Positions 32,957 through 43,343 are shown, counted from the first letter of the stretch. The stretch is 64,000 nucleotides of DNA from Septoria linicola (GCA_024114885.1 CP099420.1:3534001-3598000), one strand, 5' to 3'. Made by a program: numbers and translations. Notes: generated by a model not told the origin, from the letters alone.

Positions 32957-34231
32957 ATGGGACAACCTATAATAGAGTCAAACACTCTTCTCAACGCTAA
33001 CATCGGTTTTCTGGTATACTACACGACTCTCGAGCATTAAAGCAACACTAACATTTGACAGAGAACACACCTTGCGATCGTTCACCTTCCAAGCTCGGCT
33101 TATCCTTTATTCCTGCAGCCCATACTTAGCCTGCTTCTGCACAACAAATTGAGAGATGAAGACGGAGCTGTAATACCACCACATCGGCCATGGAACTATT
33201 GGCACCCTTTCGTCAATGTGTCGATCACACCAAACGAATGTTCGATCGTCTGCCCAAGAGAAGAAGCCGAAGCATTGTTCCAGCCACTGCTGTCCAGTCT
33301 CAGCCCAGCGCTGCGGAAGCAAGTGTCTATCAGCCGTGAGGACTATTCAGTAATCACGATCGATGGAGAAGGACTTGAAGCTGGACAGCGAGTCCTTGAC
33401 CTGACAAGTCCGCTTGCTTTGGCCGGCATACCTATCTTCTTCATCACCTCTTACTACTCCGACTTCATCCTAGTCCCGTACAGCACGCGCTCAAATGTCA
33501 TCCACGCACTGGAAGAACGTGGCTTCGTCTTCGAAGCCGACAGCGAAGACGGTGAAGCAGGACATATGACGAATCCAGCGTCACCGCTCCTGAACTCACA
33601 TGCTCGACAAGGATCTTCCTCGTCGAGCTCCGATGGCAGTGGCTTTGGTTCGAGCTCAATCCCAGTCGCGCCTCACACTCCACCGCCAACAACGATCTCC
33701 GATCTCCAAACCAGAACATTCAAGATCCTCGCCCGCAACAATGTCAGTCCCCACGTCGATCCAACTATCGAACTCATCACCTGCGCCGGCTTGAAAGACA
33801 GCACGCCGGGATCCTCCGAATCAAACTTTACAGAAGGCAAACTCCAAATCGGCATAGCAAAATGCCTCACCGCTTTCCCTGCCCCTCGGTTCTTCTCCGT
33901 CACCCTGACAGACACCGAATCCCTCTCCCTCACTCTCGAAAAGCGCCTCTTGACAAACTTCCCCAATGGAGGCGAGGACATCTTACTAGGCACTCAAGCT
34001 CCCGAGCAAATACCCATCACGCTTGACCTGCAGGATCTACCTCTAGAAAGCACGGGGATAGTATGCGGTGTCTCTCGTCGATTGACAGAAGGTATGAAAG
34101 GGCGGATGGGGAGAGAGATGTTCAATATGAGTTATTTGAGCACGAGTCGTGCGGGGCATGTCATTGTCTATGAGGATGAGTTGGAGGATGCGATGGAGGC
34201 TTTGAGCGGGGGCGGCGCCGCCGCTGGTTAA
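32957..34231 (+). CDS. ACT-domain protein resembling CASTOR amino-acid sensors
   Basis: Two exons, 32957-33013 and 33062-34231, give 408 aa. The layout resembles animal CASTOR/GATS proteins, which bind arginine through paired ACT domains and relay it to TORC1 via GATOR2. The N-terminal part reads LNANIGFLRTHLAIVHLPSS and then HNKLRDEDGAVIP. The first ACT pair includes EDYSVITIDGEGL and, most tellingly, GIPIFFITSYYSDFILVPYS, close to the family motif of a strand ending in TDFILV. A Ser-rich linker (about 180-205) precedes a second half with IGIAKCLTAFPAPRFFSVTL and ESTGIVCGVSRRL, ending MSYLSTSRAGHVIVYEDELE, again ACT-like. The 48-nt intron (GTATAC...GACAG) joins GFL to RTHLAIV in frame; without it no ATG opens the ACT domain. 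Ligand and partners are unknown. The 3' end is G-rich, unlike the C-rich middle. Confidence 0.72.
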
Positions 34232-34693
34232 TGGGGGGGTGTGGCAGAGGGATTGGAAAGCTCTGAGACGACCAGCTGCGAAAGTGATATCAAAAGATTT
34301 GTAGCGACCACTCTTGGAAAGTCTCGATCGACTATGTCGACCTAGAGAACAGCCAGAGAGAAGGTATATGTAGTCCGTGGTCCGCACACGAATCTCAAGT
34401 TATGCAGAGGGCCGTATCGGTATCCGCATAGCGTTGCGTTAGTCATGTAGACAGAACTGTGTCGAATGCAAAAAGAAAGGTGCACGACACATGCTGCGAT
34501 CCAATTGTGTACTGTATGCATTTTCATCCCTATCTATCGCCCTGTGTGATACTAATAGACTGACTGTTCGACTGATGTCATTGGTATATCGCTCTGAACG
34601 CTTTCACACACGAAAACAGCAAATTCGCACCACTTCACTCCAAATCTAGTCCTGCTTGCAACGTCCCGCCTACGTGGTTCTCGAACGAGACAC
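34232..34693. other. convergent intergenic spacer
   Basis: Between the 3' ends of the ACT-domain gene (+) and the Trk transporter gene (-). No gene seen. Confidence 0.5.
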
Positions 34694-37588
34694 CTAGTCC
34701 CGCTTCGACCACGTCGGTCCAGCACTCAGGCCAGAAAGTACAACACGGCTCAGACTGCGCGAACGAGTGCGCTTGTGTTGGTGCGAAGGTCCGGCATCGC
34801 CATGATTCGACAAGGCTGTCGATCTGCGCGTGTTGACCTTTCTCAGTCCCTCTGGATCCTGATCGCCACCCGCAGCCGCCGTCATGGCCTGGTCGGCACG
34901 ACTCTGCGGTCTTGTGTGCTGAGCGGGTAGACCGGCCTTATCGAGCTCCCCATCTTCCCATGTTCTGTTTCTACCAAATTTGGACTGGTTCTCTTCGGCG
35001 AACATGCTCCCTCGTCGGATCAAGCGTCGCTCGGCTTCTTCGTGCTCCTTTTGTTGTAGCTTGTCGCTAGGTAAGAGGATAGCGCGATCGAGGGCGTATG
35101 GTAGACCACGATGGCGTCCTCTGATCATCATGGCGATGATAATCAGTTTTGATATGGTTCTGAACTCTGCTGAGAAAGATGCGTTGATCCCAGGATAGCC
35201 GAGTGACAGACCGACTGTGCCATATGCCGAGACAATCTCGAATAGCACACTGAACATTGTGAAAGCCGGCTGATTCGTGTTGGAGATCCGGTCACCTTCA
35301 ACGATGGCGATGATGAAGAGTCCCAAAAAGATATACCACAAGTCGAAGGACAGCTGTCTACGCAAATGCTGACTGACATAGCTCTGTTCGTCATCGTCAC
35401 CGGCGGCCTCTTCGCCCCCGAATATACCGAGCGACTTCTCTTCGTACACGTTGGTTCTGCGAATCGAGATGGCAATTGGGAAGACGGAAATGTACATCAT
35501 GATCATGTAGCTGACTTGTATGGCGGCGTGGAGATCAGCGAGGTTGACTGATGCAAACCCAGCTGTTCTTGTCGAGGTGGCTTGGAACCAACCATTCAGA
35601 ACACGAATGCCTGGATGAAGCTGGCTGACGACCTCTTGATTTATATCCAGGATGATGAAGAAGACGAGATCGATCAGGTTGAGGCCAATGAGTACCCAGA
35701 AGAGCCACCACGTCGCCTTGCTAGGGAACAACAATGTGAAGCAACGACGTGGGTGGTCCAGCAAGAAGCGCAGCTCTTTCCACAGCTCGCTTTCGTAGGT
35801 CACGATCTTCGACAGCAGCCAGATGATGAATCGCAGCATGCATGGGAAGCCAGTATTGCCGATGATGATCAGGAAGGATCCGAAGAGCAGAGGTAGAACA
35901 GCAGACTGGAAGCTGATCATTGAGTCGGGCGTAAGTGTAAAGCCAAGATCGTTGAACAGGGAAGCTGGAGTGAAGACACCCCACCAGCCTGGATCTGTCC
36001 CAACGCTGCGTACATAGCCCTCCCAGGGCTGTGTGTGCTTGATCCAAGGTAGCAAGACAGTCATACCCAGAACATGAAATCCGACGTAGTAACAGCCAAG
36101 AATCTTGGCCAGCGTCTTCAGGGCACGGTACTCGATACCGCCAAGCTCTTCTCGTTGTGCTGATGTCAAACCCATGAACATACTGTTACGGCCAGTAGTG
36201 GCAGTCCAGTCAAAGTAAGGCATAGGCTCTTCTTCCCTCGGCCCAGTGAAGTTAGTCCACGCTCTGGCAAAACTGCGTCGGCCGTCTGTGATGTTTGGAA
36301 ATCGAGAACTCCTGCGGTCAAGGGCACTCTTGATCCTGGCGAGGCGAGACTGTTCAATCTCTTCGTCGGCATCATCGACAGCAGACTTGTCGTCCTCCTT
36401 GGCTTTGGTAATTTCGCGCTCTCGGTGAGCAGGGTGCTCGGGCACGTCTAGTGTTATTCCACGCCTGATTCCGCGTTCCTCTTGTGAGATCTGGCTATGC
36501 TCGCCTGCGCTCTTGGGTCGATGGAGGGGGCCGCCAAAGGATGTTTTTGTGTTCAGCCGCGACATTGTGGTGTCCTCATCAAGCTCCTCTGGCTTTCGGC
36601 CTCTGTCGAAATCCCGCGGACCAGGAATGTACAGTGCGCCACCCTTTTTCGCGTTGGCCTGTTGTCGTTCAAGGAACTCGATGTGCTTCGAAACATCTCT
36701 CCCATCCGCAATGCGAGTGAGCTCGGGGGACTCGCGGCCAGAACGCGCTGGAACTTCGTCTGCGAACGTGATCTCACGACGTAGCTTTGGATTCAACCCC
36801 ATGAACTGCTGAGTTGGACTTGGAGGCTCCTCCATCGGAGTCGCGAATTCCTCCGGCTCCTGCACTGCAGGCACCGCAATTGTCGACTCCGAGGACGCGG
36901 TCGTGGTATCCTTGTCTTTGCTGCCCGATCTACTGCTTTCTGACGAAGCGTGATCTACTGGCTCTAATCCAATGCTCGGCCCGATCTTCTCTTTGAACTG
37001 TTGTCGCTTCGCATGCGTATTGTCGTCGTTGCCCGTTCGATCGATAAATCTTGCAGTGTCTGTGTCCACTGTAATCTTTCTCCCTTGAATGCCTCCAGCC
37101 TCCATGACACCAGCATCCACGTTCCGCGAGTCCTTTTCTCCTCGCATCTGACTCTTTGATCGACTGAGAGTGAATCTGTTCCTCCCTCTCTTCGCACGGC
37201 TCTCCTTGACGATATGTTCAAAGCGCTTCTCGAACCAGTAGAGACGCACGAAGACCACGAAAGTGTTGATGAAGATGGGAGTGCAGATGCACGTCACGAG
37301 CATCATGACAGCCTGTTGGTAGGTGTGCAATGTGTTGATATCGATGGTGTTGAGTCCGGACTGGGTGGCCATTCCTGCGGCGAAGAAGAGGGCGTCAATG
37401 TATGGCATGAGACCAGCGGGGTAGAGCATGATGGAGCCAATGATGGTCATCATAACCATGAACATGTAGTGTAGCGTGATGAAGTTGAAGTGCGGCTTCT
37501 TGAACGACTCCTTGCTGGGGATCAGCCCCGTGAGCCATTTGCCCAAATCCTTCAATGGCGACAGCGGGCCATCTGCGAGGACTGCCAT
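34694..37588 (-). CDS. TRK1: Trk-type potassium transporter
   Basis: Single exon, 964 aa. Trk proteins take up K+ across the plasma membrane. They are built from four membrane-pore-membrane units, each with a filter glycine. All four are visible: FFAAGMATQSGLNTIDINTL (unit 1, about residues 68-87), IIGNTGFPCMLRF (unit 2), STRTAGFASVNLADL (unit 3) and SAYGTVGLSLGYPG (unit 4). Between units 1 and 2 lies a long hydrophilic cytoplasmic loop (about residues 130-480), rich in charged residues, as in fungal Trk1. The C-terminal cytosolic tail carries the conserved RGRHRGLPYALDRAILLP segment and ends in a basic Ser/Arg-rich region. The start at 37588 (MAVLADGPLSP) has a context of CAATGG. The length is typical for fungal Trk. 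No intron is required. Confidence 0.95.
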   Translation of the reverse strand: MAVLADGPLSPLKDLGKWLTGLIPSKESFKKPHFNFITLHYMFMVMMTIIGSIMLYPAGLMPYIDALFFAAGMATQSGLNTIDINTLHTYQQAVMMLVTCICTPIFINTFVVFVRLYWFEKRFEHIVKESRAKRGRNRFTLSRSKSQMRGEKDSRNVDAGVMEAGGIQGRKITVDTDTARFIDRTGNDDNTHAKRQQFKEKIGPSIGLEPVDHASSESSRSGSKDKDTTTASSESTIAVPAVQEPEEFATPMEEPPSPTQQFMGLNPKLRREITFADEVPARSGRESPELTRIADGRDVSKHIEFLERQQANAKKGGALYIPGPRDFDRGRKPEELDEDTTMSRLNTKTSFGGPLHRPKSAGEHSQISQEERGIRRGITLDVPEHPAHREREITKAKEDDKSAVDDADEEIEQSRLARIKSALDRRSSRFPNITDGRRSFARAWTNFTGPREEEPMPYFDWTATTGRNSMFMGLTSAQREELGGIEYRALKTLAKILGCYYVGFHVLGMTVLLPWIKHTQPWEGYVRSVGTDPGWWGVFTPASLFNDLGFTLTPDSMISFQSAVLPLLFGSFLIIIGNTGFPCMLRFIIWLLSKIVTYESELWKELRFLLDHPRRCFTLLFPSKATWWLFWVLIGLNLIDLVFFIILDINQEVVSQLHPGIRVLNGWFQATSTRTAGFASVNLADLHAAIQVSYMIMMYISVFPIAISIRRTNVYEEKSLGIFGGEEAAGDDDEQSYVSQHLRRQLSFDLWYIFLGLFIIAIVEGDRISNTNQPAFTMFSVLFEIVSAYGTVGLSLGYPGINASFSAEFRTISKLIIIAMMIRGRHRGLPYALDRAILLPSDKLQQKEHEEAERRLIRRGSMFAEENQSKFGRNRTWEDGELDKAGLPAQHTRPQSRADQAMTAAAGGDQDPEGLRKVNTRRSTALSNHGDAGPSHQHKRTRSRSLSRVVLSGLSAGPTWSKRD

Positions 37589-39084
37589 TGTTGTGGTCGA
37601 GCCTCGGTCTATGTGTGAATTGTAGATATGTCACCAGTTGGTGGGTTGTAGAGGTGGATGTATTGTTTAGACCTTGAGCCTCGTCCGTAAGGTGAGGAGG
37701 GGCATCCTGTTATTGAGTGAAGCCGTGGGCCATTGCAACTGAGGAACGCGTGGGCAGAGGAGAGGCGAGGCAATGCGACAAGCGGACTGAGGTGTTCCTG
37801 CACTCTGTCCGGAGCTAACTAGAGTTGTTGTTGTAATACTATACTTTATTCAGTGTATGCAGCCGGTCGCTGTCGTGAAAACGAGAAGTGAGAAGCGTCG
37901 GCAGTGGCAGTGGCAGCTGAAAGGCGTCGAAAAGCCACGCCGGGCCAAGGCGATCGACACGTGCTTAACTCTTGTCTAACTTAGCGGCTCTGACAGCGCC
38001 GTTTCACCTCTCTCACACCTGGTCTGTGATCCTCACTCGCTTTGCATCGTATTCACCCTCAAAACAGGACAATGTAGACTACTCCCACTCCCACGAATCT
38101 GCCACGAAATAGTGAAACCGTAAGATGACGTGCCTCCGATGCTGCCAGCTGCCCGAAATCTTTCTCTCCAGGCCCCATCCCTCCACCAGCAGAGATCTGA
38201 CCCTGTTTCCACGATGCTAACTTAGTAGCGTTGACATCCTGGTCGTCGGATCACGATGCCGGAACTTGCTTGTTGCTTGTGCAAAGTCTAATGGCACTGC
38301 CACGATGACATCTGTCTTTGCTTCCTGGTAGGGAGACGCGGCGGTGAGCAGTGCGAGGACTGCACTCCGGTGTATGCGACTTGTAGAGTACAAGCCGTGA
38401 TCAGAAGCGAGACAGGATGACATGGGAAGCGAAGGGGGCTCGATTGACAGCAGCAGCGACTTTCAGACAGCCGGTGCAGGCGTCAATTTGTATTGATGAG
38501 ATGCTTACCTTGGCCAATGACACCCGCAGAAGACCATGTGGGAGGCTTCGGGAGCGTGAGTGCTCCAACAAGCCCTTAGTCTCTAAAAACTGGAGCGCAG
38601 CACCATAAGATGGCATGGCTCTTGGTATACGGGCTGTGCATGTGAAGAAGGCTTGGCTTCTCCAATCGTTTGCGGCGAGAATGAGATTTGTGCTTGGCTT
38701 GCATATGGCAGATAGTCGGCACGTTGATGTGGTGGAGCTTGCAGGACTCCGCGGAGAGCGAGGACGAGAAATGGTTGTTGAGCTGGAGTTCAGGATGTGT
38801 AGTTCAAGGGCTCGCAGTACGTTACGTGTTGGCGAACACAGAGCTAGTTAATGAGAGGACGCGGTGAAATGCGCCTGCCGAGCTGGCGGTCAGTAAGCAT
38901 ATATATACAAGGATATAGTAAAGCATGGGAACTCAGGAAGAACCCGCCGGCCATGCGGTTATGAAGATGGAGAAGACGACTGCAAGTGGTAGAAGAAGGA
39001 AATCTCATGACTTCGTAACATCAACCTATTCAATACACAAATGTACACAGCCAGTCCGCTCCCAAAGTTCCATGTTTTTTTCAC
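37589..39084. other. long intergenic region upstream of TRK1
   Basis: About 1.5 kb with no recognisable gene. It should contain the TRK1 promoter and the 3' untranslated region of the next minus-strand gene. Short open frames near 38217-38851 on both strands are unconvincing. A small GGCAGT-type direct repeat occurs near 37900 and nothing else stands out. Confidence 0.45.
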
Positions 39085-39963
39085 TCAAAGTTGTCCCAAC
39101 GCCACCGCCATACCAGGATCATACATCTGCGTCTCCAATTCATAACTCTCAAACTTGATACCATCCTCAAACATCTTCATGGGAAACACGCCGATGATCA
39201 TGCACTTGAACACACAGTCTTGAATCGCACCTCGCACTACCATGGCCGTGTGGCGATCTCGTGCGTAACGCTCAATGAAAGGGCGAACAAGGAGATCGCC
39301 ATCGCACAGTAGAGGGCGGATGTATTCCAGTACAGCTTGGTATTGTGTTTTGCCTTGGAAGTGCGCGTGGACAAAGCCACGAGGAGTTTGCAGACGCATG
39401 TCATCGGTGGTGAGAGAGTCGATGGCGCCGTATACGTGGAGAAGCATGGGCTGGCCGTCAAAGGCTGGGAAGTCGGGGTTTGCTGGGAAGTTGGATTCGT
39501 GTGTAGGTTCTGTGTCACGCAGGACGGTCTCAGATAACGTGGTGATGCTGCTGCGGATTTTGGACATGCGATTGTTGCTGTTGAGATAGTCTTGCTGGCT
39601 ACCTGTTCGTTCGAGGCCAAATTCGTCTGGACAGGAGCTGGGAGGAGTGACAGGTGGAGAACCGGCAAAGGACCAACCAGGTATCCAAGACAGACGTCTT
39701 GCCCATCCTTGCGAGGAACGTCGTTTGTTCTTCACCTCATCTGGGCTTATGCTTTCTTGTGGTATAAGCTCATTCTCGGGTACAGACGCGAGGGCGATTG
39801 CTTCACGATGCGGGTGACTATCGAGGCCATCACCACTGGTCGACGACGACGACGTAGAGCGGGCTCTCCCACTGCGTGTAGTAGACTTGTTGGCTCCCTT
39901 TGAAGGATCAGAGTGACGTCTGTTTGTCCTCGCGTTCGGCGCCAGTGCAGTGAGGGCGGCCAT
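39085..39963 (-). CDS. unknown protein with conserved-looking C-terminal domain
   Basis: Single exon, 292 aa, starting at an ATG at 39963 (MAALTALAPNARTNRRHSDP). The first 130 residues are Ser/Arg-rich and look disordered, including RRSSQGWARRLSWIPGWSFA. From about residue 165 to the end the sequence looks globular: PMLLHVYGAIDSLTTDDMRL, QTPRGFVHAHFQGKTQYQAV, DRHTAMVVRGAIQDCVFKCM and IIGVFPMKMFEDGIKFESYE. I do not recognise the family, and no membrane segment or signal peptide is present. The sense strand switches from C-rich in the middle to G-rich at the 3' end (19 G and 3 C in the 60 coding bases 39180-39121), as in several other genes of this window. Confidence 0.7.
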   Translation of the reverse strand: MAALTALAPNARTNRRHSDPSKGANKSTTRSGRARSTSSSSTSGDGLDSHPHREAIALASVPENELIPQESISPDEVKNKRRSSQGWARRLSWIPGWSFAGSPPVTPPSSCPDEFGLERTGSQQDYLNSNNRMSKIRSSITTLSETVLRDTEPTHESNFPANPDFPAFDGQPMLLHVYGAIDSLTTDDMRLQTPRGFVHAHFQGKTQYQAVLEYIRPLLCDGDLLVRPFIERYARDRHTAMVVRGAIQDCVFKCMIIGVFPMKMFEDGIKFESYELETQMYDPGMAVALGQL

Positions 39964-40469
39964 ATTCGAGATGTCGGTTTTGGTGATGTTGGTGTTGACG
40001 GTGCCTAGTTCTGCGAGGGAGTTACAAGAGCGACATCACTCAGTGTATGTATGCGGAGATGGCAGGTAGCTTGTAGTTTGGATCGTGTGAGACATTGGAG
40101 GTGTCAGCCGATGTGCTATCCAACATCGTCTCAGTTTACGCCCAATCTCCATTGGTCAATGTGCCCGGCCCGCGTCCAATATCTCTAAACAATGCCAATG
40201 AGAGATGCCGGCGACTTCGCAACTCGTGCTCTCTTGGGACTTGACGCTAATTGAGCGCATCATATCACCTCTCTGTAGCACGTTTCCCGTTGGCTCGTGG
40301 CTGAGACATACCAGTAAAGACGCGACGCTGCAGTATGACAGCATCCATTATACCTGCGTGGAATATATCACACGGACATCCCTTCGTCGTCGTTTGGTGG
40401 GAGTGCAAGCCGGCATTGCCGTGCTGCGAAGTAATCGCAGGCTTCGAGATCTATCAACGAATGCAAACT
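39964..40469. other. intergenic spacer
   Basis: Between the cyclin gene 3' end and the unknown protein gene, both on the minus strand. I see no gene in it. Confidence 0.5.
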
Positions 40470-41624
40470 TCACCCACCTGCTTTCAAGCTTGGGCCGAAA
40501 AGATCGTTCATGTCCTTGTCGTTCTTAGCTCGCTCGGACTTGATCTTCTTAGCCTTCTCCTCGTCTATTGTGCCTTCTTCTGTGCCGTTTCGCTTCGCAG
40601 CAGCCGCAGCTTTGACCAGATCTTTCGTGTTAGGATCGCGGCAGCCTTCCAGTTTTCGTTCCAACGCCGCCCGTTCTTCCTTGCTGATATTGGTGCCAGC
40701 GTTGTACGATGCAAGTATTACCGAACAGCTCTCTACGGTCGCCAGGATCTTTGATCGGGACGGCAGCGCCAGTGGCAGCTTCGTATCCAGATAATGCATC
40801 AAAAGTGGCGTATCTGCCACGTGGAGCGCCGCGAACAAGATCTGGGAAGGCGTGTAGAGAAAATAAACGTCCGTGAGCGACGCCTCTGTGTCTAGAAGGT
40901 TTTTCGCGGCTGTCCACGCGAGCTGGATTCTCTCCACCAGTTGCTTCTGCTCAATTTTGCCGTTCGTGGTCGGAGGCATGGTAAACTGCGTTCTATTGGC
41001 AGAGTCTGGGCCCTGGAGACCGAGCATGGCCTGTTGCACTTCTTGCCCACTGACTTGCACCACGCTATCGACAAGCCCTTCAGCCATGTTGAGCAGCTCC
41101 ATGAGGGCTCCCTTGAGACCTCTGTAGGGTTGCCGCACGTCGAGCATGAAGCGCAACGCCTGCATGACCTTGTACTCGGGTGCTAGGACTGCTTCTGGGT
41201 CTGCATTGATGGATCGCGAGAACTTTGATAACGTCGTGTGTGTAGCCTCTGTCTTGCTCGCAAGGAACATGACCGTCTTGTAGATCTCCTTGGGAGGGTA
41301 TGTCATGCAGCTGTTGTTCAAGTAGAAGCGCTTGAAGTACTGGATGGCGGTGGTGTAGACGGATGCCTGCCATTGCAGATGCACGCCCGTGATGCGCAAC
41401 ACATCGCAGTACTTCTGCACGAGCCGCAACTCTTCCTCTTCTGTCAGACACTCTGCTGTTGCTCTTGCGCCATGTTGCTGCTGGCCAAGACACTGCTCCG
41501 CGCGAGCAAGCGCGAGGTGGTGAGTCTTGCGGCGTTGTGCGGCGAGCTGCTCGGGCGAGAAGGACCAGAATCGGAACTGCGTCGAGCGGCGATAGATGTC
41601 GTCCTCGGTCAACGGCGCGCTCAT
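40470..41624 (-). CDS. CCL1: cyclin H / Ccl1-type TFIIH cyclin
   Basis: Single exon, 384 aa. Ccl1/cyclin H partners the Cdk7/Kin28 kinase in TFIIH, which phosphorylates the RNA polymerase II C-terminal domain. The N-terminus SAPLTEDDIYRRSTQFRFWS is the diagnostic cyclin H opening. The first cyclin box (about residues 60-190) includes QKYCDVLRITGVHLQWQASV, TAIQYFKRFYLNNS and TYPPKEIYKTVMFLASKTEA. The second box holds QILFAALHVADTPLLMHYLD. The C-terminal region is charged (EEKAKKIKSERAKNDKDMND) and probably disordered. The start at 41624 is the first ATG. The gene is divergent from the F-box gene with only 144 bp between the two start codons, so promoter elements must overlap. Confidence 0.93.
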   Translation of the reverse strand: MSAPLTEDDIYRRSTQFRFWSFSPEQLAAQRRKTHHLALARAEQCLGQQQHGARATAECLTEEEELRLVQKYCDVLRITGVHLQWQASVYTTAIQYFKRFYLNNSCMTYPPKEIYKTVMFLASKTEATHTTLSKFSRSINADPEAVLAPEYKVMQALRFMLDVRQPYRGLKGALMELLNMAEGLVDSVVQVSGQEVQQAMLGLQGPDSANRTQFTMPPTTNGKIEQKQLVERIQLAWTAAKNLLDTEASLTDVYFLYTPSQILFAALHVADTPLLMHYLDTKLPLALPSRSKILATVESCSVILASYNAGTNISKEERAALERKLEGCRDPNTKDLVKAAAAAKRNGTEEGTIDEEKAKKIKSERAKNDKDMNDLFGPSLKAGG

Positions 41625-41768
41625 CGTGTAGCAGAGCTTGGTCGCATGTCAGAAAGATCCTCGAGGTTGCGACTGATGGTCGGAGTTTGTTGTCAATCTG
41701 GCCGAGAGTGATGCTGTTTCTTGTTTCTGAATTCACGCCGAAACTAACTTACTGACAAGGACATCAAC
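41625..41768. promoter_or_regulatory. short bidirectional promoter, CCL1 / F-box gene
   Basis: The two start codons are 144 bp apart and point away from each other, so both 5' untranslated regions and promoters must fit here. No clear TATA box is visible. Confidence 0.6.
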
Positions 41769-43343
41769 ATGGCCATGTTGAAATTGCCGACGGAGCTGAT
41801 CGCTTTGATCTTCTCGAGACTGGACGATGTTGACGTCTTCGCAGCTCGCCTCAGCAACAAGTCACTTGAGGAGGCCTCATTTGCCTTTTTCGGTAAGCGC
41901 TTCTTCCGCAAGAAGGGCTTCATGATCACGTCTGCCAGTCTGGACGTGCTCAAGCAGATAGCCCAGCATCAAGGGCTACGAAAGCATGTGCAGCATGTCT
42001 GGTTCAATCCAGACTGCTACACTTTCGCCCGACCCGCCTGTGCTCCAGATGATGAAGATTCAGATATGGACTCTGCCGACGATCTGATCACTCCGGCCGA
42101 GAAGAAGTCCTCAGAAGCAATCAAGGTGTTCAACAAGCTTGCCACACAGTACGAAGCCTACCAGCAAGTGATGCAAGACCATGCATCATTACTGTGTACT
42201 CCAAAACTGGAAGGCGATCTTGCAGTGGCGTTTGAATCACTGCCCAACTTAAAGACTGTCGGGATGCGAAGGAGTGAGGACTATGGACCTTATGGCTGGA
42301 CTGTGCTACGAGATGCTATTGGCGAGGATCCAAGAGTGTTGGGACCAATCCCTTCTGGTCCTGTGTACGATCTATCAGACTCAACCTATCTATTCATCGC
42401 CATCATCTCTGCTGCGGCCAAGACTGGGACACAACTGCAGCGACTGTATACCGATGCCATAGAGATAGACAATATCAAGGAAGAATGGCTTTCTCAGTCC
42501 ACTCTAGATCAGGCCTGCAATTCCATCTTGTACATTGAGCTCAATGCTGTGAAAGGCTGGCTGAACACTAGGCCACACATCAGGTCTCAGCCATACAATA
42601 CCTTGAGGCGACCTGAAGACTTCGGTGCAGGACTTATGCGACTGCTGAAAGCGACCACGAACTTGAAGGAGATTGGTTTACAGATCTTCCCAGATAGGAA
42701 GCAATCCCACTTGCTCGCACCCACCGCTCGCAATCCGGACAGCTGGCGCTTGAGCTACCCCTACGTTGTGCTACAGAAACTGTCGACGACCTTGACCTTG
42801 CCACACCTCACTCGCATAAAGCTGGAGAAAGTGACATCGACATCCTCCAGCCTGATCGCCTTCCTCAAACCAAGCTCCGCCCATCTCACGAGCCTCAAAA
42901 TCCGAGACGTCCGACTCCTTACCTCAACCCAAACCTCACCGACAAACCCCTCCATATTCGCCAGCACAGAAGATTCCTCCGACCTCGAACCTCAACCCTG
43001 GCAGACATTCTTCACCTTCCTCCTCACATCCTGCCCCGAACTACACTACATCCTCCTCAACCACCTCATGCACGATCGCGGCACGGTCTCCTTCACAGAA
43101 GAAGCTCCGCCACCTATGCCAGCTGAAGAAGCCGAAATGCTCATGAATTGGATTCCACCAAGTCATGGCGGGCAAGGCAGTTTTACGAGGTATGAGCATG
43201 TGAATCTGCAGGTTAAGGGGAGGGAGAATGTGGAGAGGGAGTTGGCGAGGGTTGTGAAGGAGCATTGGTATCATCCGCCTTTATTTAGCTATTTGATGGA
43301 TGAGGCTGTTTGGCATACGGATACGAGTGATGAGGAGTGGTGA
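41769..43343 (+). CDS. F-box protein
   Basis: Single exon, 524 aa. The N-terminus (MAMLKLPTELIALIFSRLDD, then VDVFAARLSNKSLEEAS) is a typical F-box, the Skp1-binding module of SCF ubiquitin ligases. The remainder, residues 50-524, carries leucine-rich stretches such as FESLPNLKTVGMRR, LPHLTRIKLEKVTS and SSAHLTSLKIRDVR that look like irregular leucine-rich repeats of a substrate-binding domain. Fungal proteins of this type are numerous and their targets are usually unknown. The start context is ACATGG. The protein ends EAVWHTDTSDEEW. The coding strand is extremely C-rich at 42860-43060 and extremely G-rich at 43180-43340 (see findings). Confidence 0.85.
   Translation: MAMLKLPTELIALIFSRLDDVDVFAARLSNKSLEEASFAFFGKRFFRKKGFMITSASLDVLKQIAQHQGLRKHVQHVWFNPDCYTFARPACAPDDEDSDMDSADDLITPAEKKSSEAIKVFNKLATQYEAYQQVMQDHASLLCTPKLEGDLAVAFESLPNLKTVGMRRSEDYGPYGWTVLRDAIGEDPRVLGPIPSGPVYDLSDSTYLFIAIISAAAKTGTQLQRLYTDAIEIDNIKEEWLSQSTLDQACNSILYIELNAVKGWLNTRPHIRSQPYNTLRRPEDFGAGLMRLLKATTNLKEIGLQIFPDRKQSHLLAPTARNPDSWRLSYPYVVLQKLSTTLTLPHLTRIKLEKVTSTSSSLIAFLKPSSAHLTSLKIRDVRLLTSTQTSPTNPSIFASTEDSSDLEPQPWQTFFTFLLTSCPELHYILLNHLMHDRGTVSFTEEAPPPMPAEEAEMLMNWIPPSHGGQGSFTRYEHVNLQVKGRENVERELARVVKEHWYHPPLFSYLMDEAVWHTDTSDEEW

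Noticed and set aside
28395..43343. Secondary-metabolite or degradative gene cluster around cellobiose dehydrogenase
   Set aside because: Neighbours are inhibitor-2, an ACT-domain protein, Trk and a cyclin. No monooxygenase, transporter or regulator of such a cluster is adjacent.
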